A stretch of DNA of 64,000 nucleotides from Pithys albifrons albifrons (Eukaryota > Chordata > Aves > Passeriformes > Thamnophilidae), in NCBI RefSeq assembly GCF_047495875.1, contig NC_092464.1, positions 27,188,865 through 27,252,864 on the forward strand. The letters are read 5' to 3'. Made by a program: the position numbers and the translations under genes. The notes beneath the pieces were generated by a model, which did not search any database, was not told the DNA's origin, and was given only the letters and a program-made list of their open reading frames with translations. Positions 25,896 to 39,200 of this stretch are shown here, piece by piece (positions within the stretch are counted from its first letter, which is position 1; every line of letters starts with the position of its first letter).

Positions 25896-28048
25896 GGCAT
25901 CAAAGCTGCACTCTGATCTTCATTCATTTATGTCAGTTAAAGTACATAAATTGTATTTTCTCTTTTTGGCTGAGTGAAGGTCATGCCATTTCATTTTAGG
26001 AACAATTTGCCCATGATGCATTAAGTACCATATTATGTGTCTGTGAGAAGGGATATTGCAAAAAAGAGGGATAGCAAGAGGAAATATGCCTCACAAAAAA
26101 TAACCCCTCAAAAAACAAAAAAAACCCCTATAAACTATATTGTCTGTGCTCTTCAAGATGATTGTCTTTGAATCCAGTCAAAGACAGTATCATGTAATCA
26201 GATTTTACTCAGAATTTGATGTCTCTCCACTCTGAGAAGAAAGAAATAGAGACCAGTTAAAAGAAAAAGGATGAGATTAAAAGCAAAAATCAGGTATCAG
26301 AGGAAAGACTGAGGAAGATTGAACTGCCTAAATCAGAAAATAGAATCTAAAACCTCTAGCTTGGTGGCTCCCTGGGTTTCCTAGGCATTGGTATTTTACA
26401 TCACGTTACTGCTCAGATTTTTGCAAGCAGAGTCCTACCTCTAGTTAAGCTCTTTTTGAGATTTAAAAATAAGGTGGAGGGATACCTAGGTTACTCAATG
26501 GAACTAACCTGTTTCAGTGGCACAAATATCCAAAATGAAGATTTAATGGCTTTATTTTTAATCAATACATGTGACTGTCACCCAGTTTTCCACTGTAGTC
26601 AACTACAGAGAAAAAAAAACTCTCCTCAGAGGAAGAGGATTCAAGTCCATATTTCTTATCTGCCAGTTGTAGGCTCTGTCAACCAGGTGACAGGTAAGAG
26701 CTTATGCCCATGTCTCTGTGTGTGTAAAGACACATACAAATACCTGGCCTATTCCTCCCTCTCTCTTATTGGGGTGTTTAATTTATATTAACAAGATCAC
26801 AAATTTACCATACTTAGAAATTTTAAATAAAGCAATCCCAAAGTCATATTCCTCACTTTTACTGTTTTGTCTGCAATATCTAATCCTTATTTAGGTAAGA
26901 AAATCTTTGATAATATGATTTGATGAATGTGATTCATCCCATCATCATCATTCTAACAGACTATAATGATCTTAGGTTCCTTCTCAGCTGAAATGAAGAC
27001 AATTGTTTGACCAAATGGTTTATTCCATGATTTAATTTCAGTGCTTTAAGAAGCACTGAAAATTCCCTCTAGCAATGCAAATCCTTTGCATAGACGTGGG
27101 CAACCGTAGTTATTCATCTTCTAGACCAGTGTTAAGATACAATTAGCACAAAAATTGTAACTCTGGCTACCCTGTCATGACAAGGTATTCTGGACAAGGA
27201 ATGGGCCATATCCATGTCATTATGCTAGTTCTTAATGGGAAAAGAGTTAATTGTAGTTGTAGATTTCATACAAGACCTAGCAGACTACAAAGCAGATAGT
27301 CACACTCAATGTTCTTTAAATCCTAAATTCAGCACACTCTTCCTTATAATTTCTTTCTGTAAGGACCGTGGCTGTGGCTTTCCATCCTAGTCTTGCTTTT
27401 TTAGCTTTCCTAGAACATATGATAAGGTGAATATATATTCCCTAGCTTTACTGATAGAAATGAATATGGTTTAAGGTGTTTCTTTATCAGGTGGAAACTC
27501 AACTATATTTTGTTAGAGGTGCATATTTTATTAGTAGTTATTTAATGCGGGAAGTGGAACATTATTTTTTCTTAGGAAATACACAATTCAGTTATGTTTT
27601 ACACTTGCAGATATGCTAAAACTTTCAAGAAGGAAGTAAAGCAAATCAGAGACATAAAAAAAATTTTGAAAAGAATAACAAGGGCAATAGGCCATTAAGA
27701 AACTAAAAAATTATCATCCACATTGCATTTTTAGCAGTGCATATTCTTTCCCTCTTAAAACAATAAAACTAAATCCCTAAAAGAACTTTGTATGACTTAA
27801 CACTAGCTTTTCCCAATTTTTCTTTTTGTCTTTTAAGAGCTATTTTGGGGTACTTCTGGTAGACAGCTTAGCCCTACACATCTGCTAATTCACGTAAAAA
27901 GTAAAAGTGAGAAAATTTGTGAATTGTGGTAAAGATAGGTAAATATGTGAAGCAAAAGCTGTGAGTGGAGCTGTATCCAGGAAATCAGTGCTGCATCAAA
28001 AGCAATGGTTACTTTGTAAGATAAATGTCATAAATTTGAATGTTCTCA
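25896..28048. other. Non-coding DNA, no gene seen
   Basis: A/C-rich sequence near 26090-26130, and a hairpin at 27036-27061 listed separately. The 111-codon frame at 26456-26791 contains a donor-like CAG/GTAAGAG at 26696-26704 but no recognisable domain. I do not call a gene. Confidence 0.55.
27036..27061. repeat. Perfect 11-bp inverted repeat, 4-nt loop
   Basis: TTTCAGTGCTT (27036-27046) pairs exactly with AAGCACTGAAA (27051-27061) around the loop TAAG. The stem is too short for a microRNA precursor and no longer stem is obvious around it. It may be fortuitous. Confidence 0.5.
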
Positions 28049-28209
28049 TTTTGTTGCTTTTTGTTTGGTTAGTTGGTTATTTGGGATGTTTTGTGTTTTG
28101 TGTGGTTTTTTGGGTGTTTTTTGGGTTTTGTTTTTTGGGTTTTGGTTTTTTTGGGTTTTTTTTTTTGTTTGTTTTTTGGTTTTGGTTTTGGTTTTGTTTT
28201 GTTTTTTTG
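28049..28209 (+). repeat. T/G-rich low-complexity tract
   Basis: About 160 bases made almost only of T and G, with GGTTTT-like units towards the end (28172-28196). It produces an artificial open frame (27961-28365) rich in Phe, Trp, Gly and Leu that should not be read as a protein. Runs of two G separated by T4 could at most support weak two-layer quadruplex folding. Confidence 0.9.
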
Positions 28210-31200
28210 CTGAGCACAACATCATATGATGTAGAATATTCCTTTGGTCAGTGGGAGCCAGCTATCTTGGCACTGTCATCTCCCAGCTTCTTGTGCATCC
28301 CCTATCCCACTCAAGCCTACTTCCACTGCTCAGCAGTACCTGAAACTTTGGGGTGCTATCAATAGAGTCTTGGTCACAAATCAAAAACAGTATAAGCACT
28401 TATTGCATTTGATTACAATAAAGTTGTCAGTGAGTGTTAAAAATGTTAGAGCTCTACTTGGATCTAAATGATATTTTCCAATTCCTGTGTGCTGCAAAGT
28501 TCACTCAAAAGAGCTACATGGGGGTACAAGACATCCCAGGAGGGAGGTAAGTATTCTAATTACTCCCCTGCAGCCTATACTTATGAAATCTTTCAAATTC
28601 AGTGTCAGATCCAGCTATCAAATTGGAACTAACCTTTAAGTGGCACAGTAACCAATGTTAACGGGCAGGACTTATGAATGGTTTAATATTATCAATCGTT
28701 TTGTCAAATGAAAAGACTGAAACAGTTAAAAGTTCTTTGTTTATGATTTCACAGAAAGTCTGAGTTGAACGGGCTTTACCCACTTAAGTTAGGGTTTTAA
28801 CTTCTACATCTCTATGGGTCATCTTATGTTTCTGCAAAGTCAGAGGGTAAAATTAGATTCAAAACTCAATTAATCTGACTTTTGTTTTTCTATACCATTT
28901 CTATGTATTTTAGATATTTTCTTAAGGGTGAGATGAAATTGTAAGTTGTTATTTCTCCCATTTCATGATAAAACAAATCTAGATGATCTAGATGACAAGC
29001 TTGGATGTAGTTTACCATACTTTATCAAAATAATTCAGACACCAGTCAGGTCTCATGACTGATTTTATTTTATTTCTGACATCAACTAACCCTGCCATCT
29101 AACCTGCTTTAAATGTTGAAATGCTTTCATGTACACAGTGGGGTTTTTTTGGTATCTAAAACTGACAAATCTCTCAACAGAAGATCTAACATAATGAGAT
29201 TTTTGCCTACTTACAGTCAAGCATACATCACAAAACATTTATTTTTTTCCACAATCAGCGAAGAGCCTATTTTTCACCCCTTATCTGGTAAACATTACAC
29301 AAGACTAACATGGTATTTTGAACAACATTCTGAATACCTTTGCCAAAGAGGAGTTTTTGTAGGAGGGCATATGTATTTACATCTTAGAGTCAGAAAGCCA
29401 TTAGAAGTTGATAAGTGTCCCATGTTAAATGGCCACAGGTAAACAATAATCTCTGATTTTCTGGTGAAATATGAGAAGTGTAATTTGAATTTAATTGGAT
29501 CACTGCCATGTTCTGTGTTCCACCTAAATAATACAGGGAATCTCCTAGTCATTGTACATTACCACTGCTAGTGATTAACCAAATATATTTTTAATGAAAT
29601 GCCACTAAAAAAATGAAATAATTATAATAATTATAATAGTAATCCAATATTATTTTTGCAGGAAGAAATTCAATCATTTAAGAACCTCAGCAATGTACTG
29701 CTTTACACCTTGCAGATGATTTGCAAGTCCTTGACAAATATTCTGGGGAGATAAAGGGTATTAAAAGTGGCCAATGATAAGAGATGAGATAGGACTCTGA
29801 ATACTCAGTTACACAGATTTAGTGGTTATGGACTTTAACAGAAGGGCAGCAGTATTTATTCTAGGAAATTCTGTCTCTGAAAAACAAGACACTTCTACAG
29901 AAGATAAACTTTTATTTTACTGTAACTGAAAAGCTGTCTCAGTGTGAAAGCAATAACTTTCTCTGTATGATGAATGTGTTTGCTGACACAAGCACCAAGA
30001 CATTCCTCATTACTGTAGATATGGTAAAAGAGAGACATTTCATAGCTTGGGTTGCTTTCTTCCTATATATTCCACCTTTCTCTGAGGTGTTATTAATGTT
30101 TTAATCATGTATATAGTATTATTCTACTATTTCACTATTTTTGTATCTACCCTATTCGCACCAGATATTTCATGAGTCATGGAACAGCGAGCATCTCATG
30201 GAAAAACAACAGAAGTGTGTAGCAAGGCAAACAGGACAACAATTAAAAGAAGAAAACAAGATGTGAAATAAGATGTAGACTCCATCATTATCTCTAAGTC
30301 TGTTCAAAATATGACTGCATTACTTCTTGGCTTTAGTTGGCTCCAAAAGCTTCAGTCTCCTTAGTCATGTCAAGAGGCCTGCAAAGATCCTTTCCTTTGG
30401 GCTTGGAAGGCTTGGACAAAAATTAACTGACTATATTATTAAAGCTGTACTAGTTTTTGGCATCATTGCACATTGCTTGTTTCCAGAAAATCAGCAAGAA
30501 GGCTATAATACTGAAGATCTAAACTGTAGAGGTTTTTCACATCATGTATGTAAACCACATAATTAAAGGTGCAGAAAATATAGATTTGGGAGTGGTGACC
30601 TCTGCTAAATAAGAATTTTTCTCTATATTTTGTTTTGCAAGAATGTAGGGGGAAGGCTGCATTGCATCTCAGAGTTGTTTCATTCTTGCTTCATATACAT
30701 CTATGTTGCTGGTATTCAATTCACAGCTAAATTTCACAAACACAATGTTTAGAGATTTACTTTCTTTCAAATAAAACCTTAGAATGCAGAGAAACAGATC
30801 CTAGCTTCAGGGAGTTCAGGAAATGATCTGTGAGTAAGTATTGGCAGAAAACAAACTGCTGTTACAACTGAAAGTGGACGCAGGTCAGCAAAATGATACT
30901 TTGGACTGTTTGACTAATTCTCCACTCACTGTAATGGAGCCTTAAACACACTGCTGAAATGCAGACAGCTATTTGGAGACATGCAAATCCAGGAGTCTGA
31001 ATCTGCAGCTGGAAGAATTCTTACAAGGTATTCATCTAACATTCTAACTTCTCTCTGGTAGTAGCTGTAATAAGTGCTTTGATAAAGAAAAAGTTAAAAT
31101 ATGACAGCTCCTGGGGATGTTCTACCTCTCATCCAGTGGTTAATGGCCATCAACAGATTTTTCTACAAAAATTTATCTAACCCCTTTCTTAATACATCAC

Positions 31201-32593
31201 CAGTATCTACTGCCTTGGTCTACTCTTACCAGCAGAGTCAGACCAACAAATAATGCTTCTAGAATGGCAGTAATCAACACAGAGACATCTGTGTAAGTCT
31301 TCTAGATTTTTCTTGATATTAAGCCATATGATCAAAAGGGGTTTTTAATAACTGTACCTTTATCATGTATTTTGCTAGCTTAACTTTTTCAGCTAAAACA
31401 ATAATTGCTACATTGAGGGCAGCTTTTCATCTGATTGTTTTGACTACAGACTAGTTCTCTTGAATGTTCCCATCTTCATACAACTACCTTGCCAGTCTCA
31501 AAAAAGATTACATTCACCTCTCCACAGAAAAAGAGTATTCCTCTTTTCTCACTTACACACACAGATGCGCATCCTTGATTTTATGATGTTTCTTCATTAT
31601 CCATCTGCATACATAGGTAGTTCTGCTAGCTATTTTAAATTCAACAGCTATAAAATTAGGTGAGATGGATTTTTTTCTTAGTGCAGTAAAATGATTTGTT
31701 GAGTGACAAATGTGTATATTTCCCTGTTCTCCAAAACTATGGAGCTAGAGCTGAATAACAGGAATTTTCAGATTCATATCAGATTCTTGGGGTTGCAAGC
31801 AAAAACAAGGCTGTAGCTTTTGAGTTCCTCTACATGTGTAGTCTCATAGTTGATGCAAATCAGTATTTGCAAATGTAAAATATTTGAGGCATGATTTGAA
31901 GACAGAAATATTTTGCTTCCGTTCATGCTTACATTGGGTATTTTAGAAAAAAAAATCACTTTTTGGAAATCTACACTACAGTATTATAAAATAAAAAAAA
32001 GCAGATTAAATAATATAGATCCTAAGTTCTGCCATTTCTAAAGCATGATAAATTGTAATTACTTTGCTGTATATTTGGCGAAAAAAATATACATAAGGAA
32101 ATCTGTTAGAAAAACAGTTTAGAAACACATATGTACTCTATACAAGGTAGATAATAAGACATCTGAAGTGCGTATAATTACAAGTTTATATATATAGTGT
32201 TTGCTTCTTAGTTTAGATCAAATATTACATAATGTTAAACTGCAGACACCATAATAGCTACACATAATAACTTATTCAAATGTTATGGCTCCACCTTTGA
32301 TAAAATTTTCTTTGAAAACTGCTTATAAAAATCATAAAAATCTATAATTTTTTGGAATGTAACTTCAAATAACATCCTACAGTTATTTTTTAAAATGTTA
32401 GATTTGAAATTGTCTTGTAAAATATAACTGCTTTTTAATGGATAATAATATTTCATTTAGAATTTCCAGCAACATATTTTGGTAGTATTTAAATAAAGAG
32501 GAAAAGTTATTTAAATAGTTCCTCCAGTGCTTTAGAATTTTGAAATAATCTGCTTAAATGTGTGACTATTTTGGCAGAATTTAACTCTTAACT
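28210..32593. other. Non-coding DNA, no gene or clear repeat seen
   Basis: No recognised gene. The 109-codon plus frame at 29113-29442 overlaps a minus frame at 29295-29552 and has no domain. A donor-like GGAG/GTAAGTATT occurs near 28543-28552 without a convincing exon. The part 31970-32560 is very AT-rich. Confidence 0.55.
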
Positions 32594-32950
32594 AAGATGA
32601 GCCAGCAGTGAAGATGACCAGCCCAGCTAACAAGAAAAAACAGGAGATTTTATAACCCTTGGAAGCAGGGGCAGGAAACTCAGGAGTCCTACAAAGATGT
32701 AATGAGGTTATGCAGGGGGAAATTAGAAGGGCCAAAGCTCAACTACAACTTTGTCTGGCTAGTGCCATAAAAGGCAGCACAAGTTTTTCTGTAACTACAT
32801 CATCAACAAAAGTAAGGGAGGACTAAGGAGAATCTCCATCTGTTAGTGGATGCAGGAGGAAACACAGTGACAAAGGATGAGGAAGAGGCTGAGGCACTTG
32901 ATGCCTTCTTCAGTCTTTATAGCAAGATCAGTTGTTCTTCAGGTACTCCT
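32594..32950 (+). mobile_element. CR1 LINE fragment, ORF2 endonuclease-RT linker region
   Basis: Sense-strand CR1 ORF2 sequence from upstream of the RT domain. Recognisable blocks are GAGGTTATGCAGGGGGAAAT, AATTAGAAGGGCCAAAGCTC, GGAGAATCTCCATCTGTTAG and GTGACAAAGGATGAGGAAGA, in the order found in CR1. A short deletion is present near 32628. The fragment stops at about 32950, before the RT core, and has no CR1 3' end, so it is an internal piece. It directly abuts an antisense CR1 piece from further downstream in ORF2. Frames are broken. Confidence 0.88.
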
Positions 32951-32954
32951 ACAT

Positions 32955-33232
32955 TGCCCTGTCACTGCATGCCTTTGTGAAAAGACCCTCTTCAGCTTTC
33001 TTGTAGGCCCACTTTAGGTATTGAAAGGTGCTATAAGGTCTCCCTGGAGCCTTCACTTCTCTGTTCTGAAGAGCCCCAGTCCTCTCAACCTGTCTTCATA
33101 GGAGAGGTGTTCAGGTCCCTTGCTGGCCTCCTCTGGACTTCCTACAACAACCCCCTGTCATTCTTATGTTGGAGGTCCCAGAACTGGATGCAGTACACCA
33201 GGTGGAGTCTCACCACAGTGGAGTAGAGGGGT
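32955..33232 (-). mobile_element. CR1 LINE fragment, RT C-terminal region, antisense
   Basis: Antisense CR1 sequence covering the region just after the RT palm. Diagnostic blocks on the plus strand are TTCAGCTTTCTTGTAGGCCC, TGCTATAAGGTCTCCCTGGA, CTGTCTTCATAGGAGAGGTG, GAACTGGATGCAGTACACCA and the final GGAGTAGAGGGG. On the minus strand these encode the SAL-RP-LEY and [14 protein letters not shown] regions of CR1. The piece lacks the CR1 3' UTR and tail, so it is not a normal target-primed insertion end. Together with the preceding sense piece it forms a head-to-head arrangement. Confidence 0.88.
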
Positions 33233-36200
33233 TTAAAAGCAAATATAAGTTTATAACTTTACAACATACCCTGTGTTATTGATTTTATAAAGATGGAGTA
33301 TCTGAAGGGCAGACACAATGTCCAAAAAACTCTGATAAGGGAATGCCAAATGCAATAAGGGAAATAATTACTCTGATACACCAAACCACAGTTTCTGTTA
33401 TTTATTTCTATTGTCCATTTGTCCCTGAATTTGTGTTTGTGTAAGGGAGTGTGAGACAAATAGTTTCTGAAAATTCCAAATTAAATAAATCACTATTATA
33501 TCAACCCTGGAGGGAGGGCTACAGATCCTGAAGGAATCTTAATCTGAATCAATAGCCACAGAGGAAGATTCACTTACTTATTTTACACTGAAAAGTAGCT
33601 TGCAGTTTCTCATATGTCCCACAGAAACTGGGTGGCTGATAAGTATCAGGAAATTCTCTCAGCTTGAACTGCTTGTCAGTGTTTTGTGAAAGGAAAAGGA
33701 TATCAGCATTGCAAAGAGTTTTGTCTGCACTTTTCAAAGCTAATTAAACACAGAAACTTTCTATATCATCTATCAACTGGTTTTATTTACTTATTGCAGA
33801 AAATAACCACGTCACATATCAAAGGCAACAAATGATAAGAAATAATTCAGCATTCTGAGTACTAAATCTGAAATGCACATTAATGATCACCAGGAAGTTT
33901 GACAAAATGCCATGGCATAATTATTTCCTAATTAGCTACTGTAGTCAAACATGCAGGATTTACTGCTACTTACATGACTTTTCATTGTGGAACTCAAAAA
34001 AGGAAATGATAATGGCTTCATAATGTAAAGACAATTCTTTTTGCTTTTGGTTCATCTCCTTAGATAGTTTCCAAATAAAACATTGTATGCTGAAGTACTT
34101 CATGTTTAGTGTCATCTTTTATTTCATTTTGAAATCTCTCTAGAGTATGAAATGCAAAATGACAAATACACTGAATTGAATAATAATTGCATGTCACAAT
34201 TGTGTGTTACTATGTGCTAGCCAAGATCCTAATGCCAAGTCTGTATTGTAAATCACATTAATGTATAATTAGTATGAACAGTTAAGCTTTCATATTCACA
34301 GAGTCTTTGGAAATAAATGACTGCATCATTCTGTATTAGTATCAAATGTGTGCAATGAAAAAGTATTTCAGCCTTGAAATACTGTAAACTTTGATGACTT
34401 TGAATTCATACAGATTTCTTTTATATTTAAAACTAAAGATGAGAAATATTATTTAGTTCCCTTGTTCTTTTATATTAAAAAAAAAAGTTTGTATAAATCT
34501 TTGTTAAAAGAGAAAATTTTCTGAAGGCTTTTTTGAACTCAAAATGGAATGACACAAAAAGCTGTACTTTTCTGCTTGCAGAACAAGCAGAACTCAACTG
34601 ATTGGTATGGGCCAATCTAAAGACAAAAGGCTGGCATTTTGGAAAGTGTATGTGTTCCCAAACTGAGAGAGCACACAAATATGTTGAGAGAATAATACGC
34701 AGCAATTCTATTGTAACTTTTTGATGGAGATCAGGAAAGCATTTTACTAACAAGGGGGCTTCAGATTTCTTCTAACATGGAAGGAAGAAACATAGGAGGG
34801 GATTCCACTACACTGCTGTAACTTTATTTTCTGCAGTACATGGCTCATGTTTAGTAACCTACTGGTTAGGACAAGTGAAGTGATGTATCCAAAAACCCAA
34901 GGTAATTTAAAAGTAAACAGACTGCAATTATATGCATTGGATTTTTTTGGCTTTTTGTTGGGTTGTTTGTTTTTTTTTAATTGTAACATCCTGTCCTTAC
35001 AGAAAAGGCCAAGAGATTTTTAATATCCCCAGAATGACAATAACTCTACTTAATGGTCTCCTGTACACTGCCACATCCAGCCAAACTATACAGTGTAAGA
35101 TCTGCAGACTCACTCAGCACAGACATGTCAGCTCCACACAGCCACTCTTGTGTATTTTCTGCTAAATACTGATACAATCCTACTTAATTTAGCTTAATAA
35201 GATCACATGACAATTTAATGCTTAAATACCTAGACATTTACATATGTAATGTAGGCCAGACCCTATTATGTTACATGAAGATCGTGGGTGAGGAAATTTA
35301 ACTGTTTGCACTCTGCCACCTAAATGTATATTATCAAGCAAGTGGCAATTTAAATTATTTTAACAATATTGAGACAATGTAATTTAAAGTTTTGCTTTGA
35401 CTCAAAAAGCAGTTGTATAAAATAGGATCTGGTGGGTTGAAGATCCAAAAATGTTAATTTTCATCTTTTTCATTGCATTTATTCATGTATACATGTAGTA
35501 CCTTCCTCTTTCATTTTCCACTTTACAAAACTTGAATTTTCAGAAAACCATTGCTGAGACTTAAAGTTGCATACTACAGAGACTTGCAAAATAGATAAAA
35601 ATGTATATTAAAAAAACCCCACAACCAAACAGAGGAAAACAAAACAAAAGAAAGGAAATTCCAATCAATAAGGTCACATATGTAGGCAAAGATGAACACT
35701 TGTCTCCACCCTGGCACAGAAACCTGGAGTTAGAAGGGGACTGAAGAGCATGGAAACACTTGCTATGCCTTCTCTGATTTTACAAGTTGGAAGGAGTTTC
35801 CTTATTACAGAACTGACTGTTTTACAAGCATCTTCTGAAGACAAACAGTGTGACTCAGGTCAAGTATTCCTCATTCAGCAATAATGAAAACAAGTCAAGA
35901 AGAAGACTTAGAGAACTCATACAGAGAAATGCCATCATCCCCACTTCTGTAACTGAGTGATACATAGGTCTGAGTTCAGTGACCTATTACATATATCTCG
36001 GTATTCAAGGATGCATTGTACTTATAAGTGTGGTCCATAGGCTTTGAAATCTTACTCTGAAATTTTAGCAGAAGTAAAGAGGGGCTTCAGTTAGAAGACA
36101 CAAGCTGCCTACACATTCAGTGGGGAAAAATCAACTCCTATAGGCAGCTCAAAACTTTTTGGTAGTGAGATCCATCTGAGAGTGCCTCTTTCTTGTGTCT

Positions 36201-39200
36201 CTGCTTTGTGAGCTTTCCCTCCAATGTTTAGATAGCATGGCCTTAATTTCAGAGAGAGTTGCTAGCCATAGCTTTCACTGAGAGAAGGGGATGACCTGTC
36301 AGTACTGGATGGCACTTGCCATTGTAGAGAACATGTTGTTTGTGCACAGTTTGTGCACAGTACAGTAAGAGCTTTTATAGAAATTGATATTTTAGGGCAA
36401 AATTTTATCCATATGTGCATATGCATAACTTCCATTGAAATCAAGATAGACATCTCCACATGTACCAATGAACAGAACTAGGTCTGTTATTTCTTCATAT
36501 ATCTTTATTCATTAGTGAATTTTTCATCTAGTAAATCCAGACTGAACAATTTGTTGCAACAATCATACTGTACCTATCTCTTCTATAGTGCTTTTCATCA
36601 GCACATCCTAATGTCCTTAAAGTTGGTGGGTTTTTGTCTTCCACCATGTCCTTATTTCTATACAACTTTTTCCAGAGGTTCTATCCATAACTAAATCTGT
36701 GCATTAAGTTTCCTGTCATTCAGAATTTTTATAAATAATAGCTAATTTTAGGAATAGTTCTTTCAAAGGGCATAAGCTGGTTCCACCTGGGTGTTGATGT
36801 CCCTGAGGTGAATTCATTTTCTCAGTATGCAATCTCTAGGAATTGAAATACTTACCTGCAGAGATATTAATTTACCACTTTGTGTGAAATACTCCTTGCA
36901 AAAGAGCAGAGTGGTTTTAAACCTTAATATTCTTCATACATTGAAAGTAAGTACCAACTTACAAACTGACAGTCACACTCCTATGCAAAGGAGATAGATG
37001 TTTGTCCATCAATATTAGCTCTGGACAAAAACTAGACATGATGCAAAAGAACAAGCAGTCTGCTCTCAGAAGATAAACTTTCCATAAGAGAGCCTTTGAG
37101 GACTGATTTGTAGAAGAGCAGACCAGAGTTCAATTATGAAAACATATCATTTGAAAGATCTTCAATATGTATCTGTCTAGAATTCTTGAGGCTGAAGATG
37201 CATGTATGGACAATGTAGAAACAACTAAGCAGAGCTATCTCAATGGCTTTTTGAATGAACAAAAATATCACTAAAAGGAAAGGAAAAAGGGATTGCAGAT
37301 TTTTTTCTGGAGATGGTCTCTTTCCAGAGTGATTATACACCATCTATAAATCTATCATTTAGGTGCCTATACTTAAGTAAATTCCACCTTCAGTGTCTCA
37401 AAATTTTGAAATGTATCCACAAACACTTCCCCAAAACATCCATTAAAAATGTCACTCTATTGATTAATAATGAAGCCTTTGAAGTCAGTATTCTAGAGCA
37501 CTGGACCCATCACTTTAATTATAAAATTGTATTCTTGAAAGGATATTGGTTTATTAAAGCAAAACTGAGTGAGTCAGTGCTGAATTGTTTTGAATGCTCT
37601 AAATGTTGCATGAACTCAGAACTTTTAAGATCATCTTCCTAAATGCCTCTGAGGGAAACTACAAAAACCAAACTTCCTATTGTACAGCTCGTCAACATCC
37701 TGGGCATTCTAACCTCTGTGAACTCTAGAGGATATTTGTTATTGAAAGTGTTTGCCTTTTCCCCAGCAGGATAGTACATTTTCCTATTTATAAACTCAAA
37801 CAATTCTACATAGTTACCATAACCTGCCTACACAAGTGAAAGCTTATTTCTTTGTGCACAGATTATGTGGTTCATTCCTTGATCCACTGAAAAAGACATT
37901 GTAAACAACATTTTAACACCCACATCCCAGTTCATATTGAACAGATGTAATGTATGACTAGTCTGTTCAAAGAAGAAAAATGTCAGTCAATACATAAGAA
38001 ATGTTAGTCATGTCTGTAATCTCCCACATATGGCAACAAGAATCACCATCAAAGAGGGAAGGTAATAAAGCTGATATTGCAGGTCTTACTTTAGTTTTGC
38101 TAACTGTAAACAACTGGCCCTGCTCTTATCTCTGCTCCTTTCTATGCTTCCTGCTTCTACCTGTATTACAAAGACAGCACTGTGATCAACATACTGATTT
38201 TGACTACAGGAGACCTGAGCTCAAGGCACACTAGGTGCAAACTGTCTTTCAGCTGTGCTATGAACACATAAGATTTATATAGAATACTCTTCACAGCACC
38301 AGTCTCAGGTAACTCGAGAAAATCAAAAGTGAATTGAAAGAGGAAGTGAGATTAAGGTTACAGGATAAGACAAAGCAATCATCTCTGCTGCTTAGCATTT
38401 AAAAGAGAAGGGTAAAATTAAAGAATTGTTTTGTGATGCTTGAGTACCAATACCAAGGATTGGTAATCAGGGATAGCTTCAGTTTTAACTAACCTTTTAA
38501 AAGAATCATAGGAAAAGTGTCACTTAAATTCTCATTCTCAATAACAGTTTTCTATGGACTTAAGAAATGGCAGTGTCTAAATGAAATTATTTTTCATATT
38601 CAGAAACTGAGGAAATTATTGGAAGCTTAACTTGCCTACTGACCTTGAGTTTGGCCCAGTTTCCAGGCTTCACTTTTTCTGTATTACTGACTTCTTGAAA
38701 GAATACTGCACATTAACTAATTCATTTTTACACTCTTCATGTCAACAAATTATCAGAGTATCTTTTAGTCCTTTTTAGTTCCCTTGAACTGAAGAAAATA
38801 AAAGCTAGAGCAGTCCACCCATTGGTAAGCACTAAGAAAGAAAATCTTAAAACACCTGGTCCTGAAGTATTATAAATTAACCGCAAAAAGAAGTTGTAAA
38901 ACTTAGAAGAAAAATGAAATAAAATCATATTATTATGTAAGATTTTCTAGCCCTGAGAGAGCTGGTTCTTCACAAAATAATTTATATTTTGATATCAAAG
39001 CATTTTGGTCTCAACTTACTTTTAATAGATGGCTTTAGTGACTGTATTTGTGATGGCAGAAACCTTAGAGAACACATTGCACCAATGCTGTAGCTCATGA
39101 AGAAACAGACGCAATGTAGTGTATCATGACAGGCTGAAATGGAATTCCAGCCGTGTGAAGGTAAATTTTCCAGCTGTGCTAGCACAGATTGGAATAACTC

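Noticed and set aside
26456..26791. 111-codon frame with a donor-like CAG/GTAAGAG inside
   Set aside because: The acceptor side is weak and A-rich, no protein similarity is recognised, and a single donor match is expected by chance.
27036..27061. Hairpin considered as a microRNA precursor
   Set aside because: An 11-bp stem with a 4-base loop is far too short, and flanking sequence does not extend the pairing.
27961..28365. 134-codon plus-strand open frame rich in Phe, Trp, Gly and Leu
   Set aside because: It is produced by the T/G low-complexity tract, which rarely makes stop codons in this frame; no domain or plausible gene context.
37313..37642. 109-codon plus-strand frame
   Set aside because: No recognisable motif, AT-rich codons and no gene context; treated as chance.
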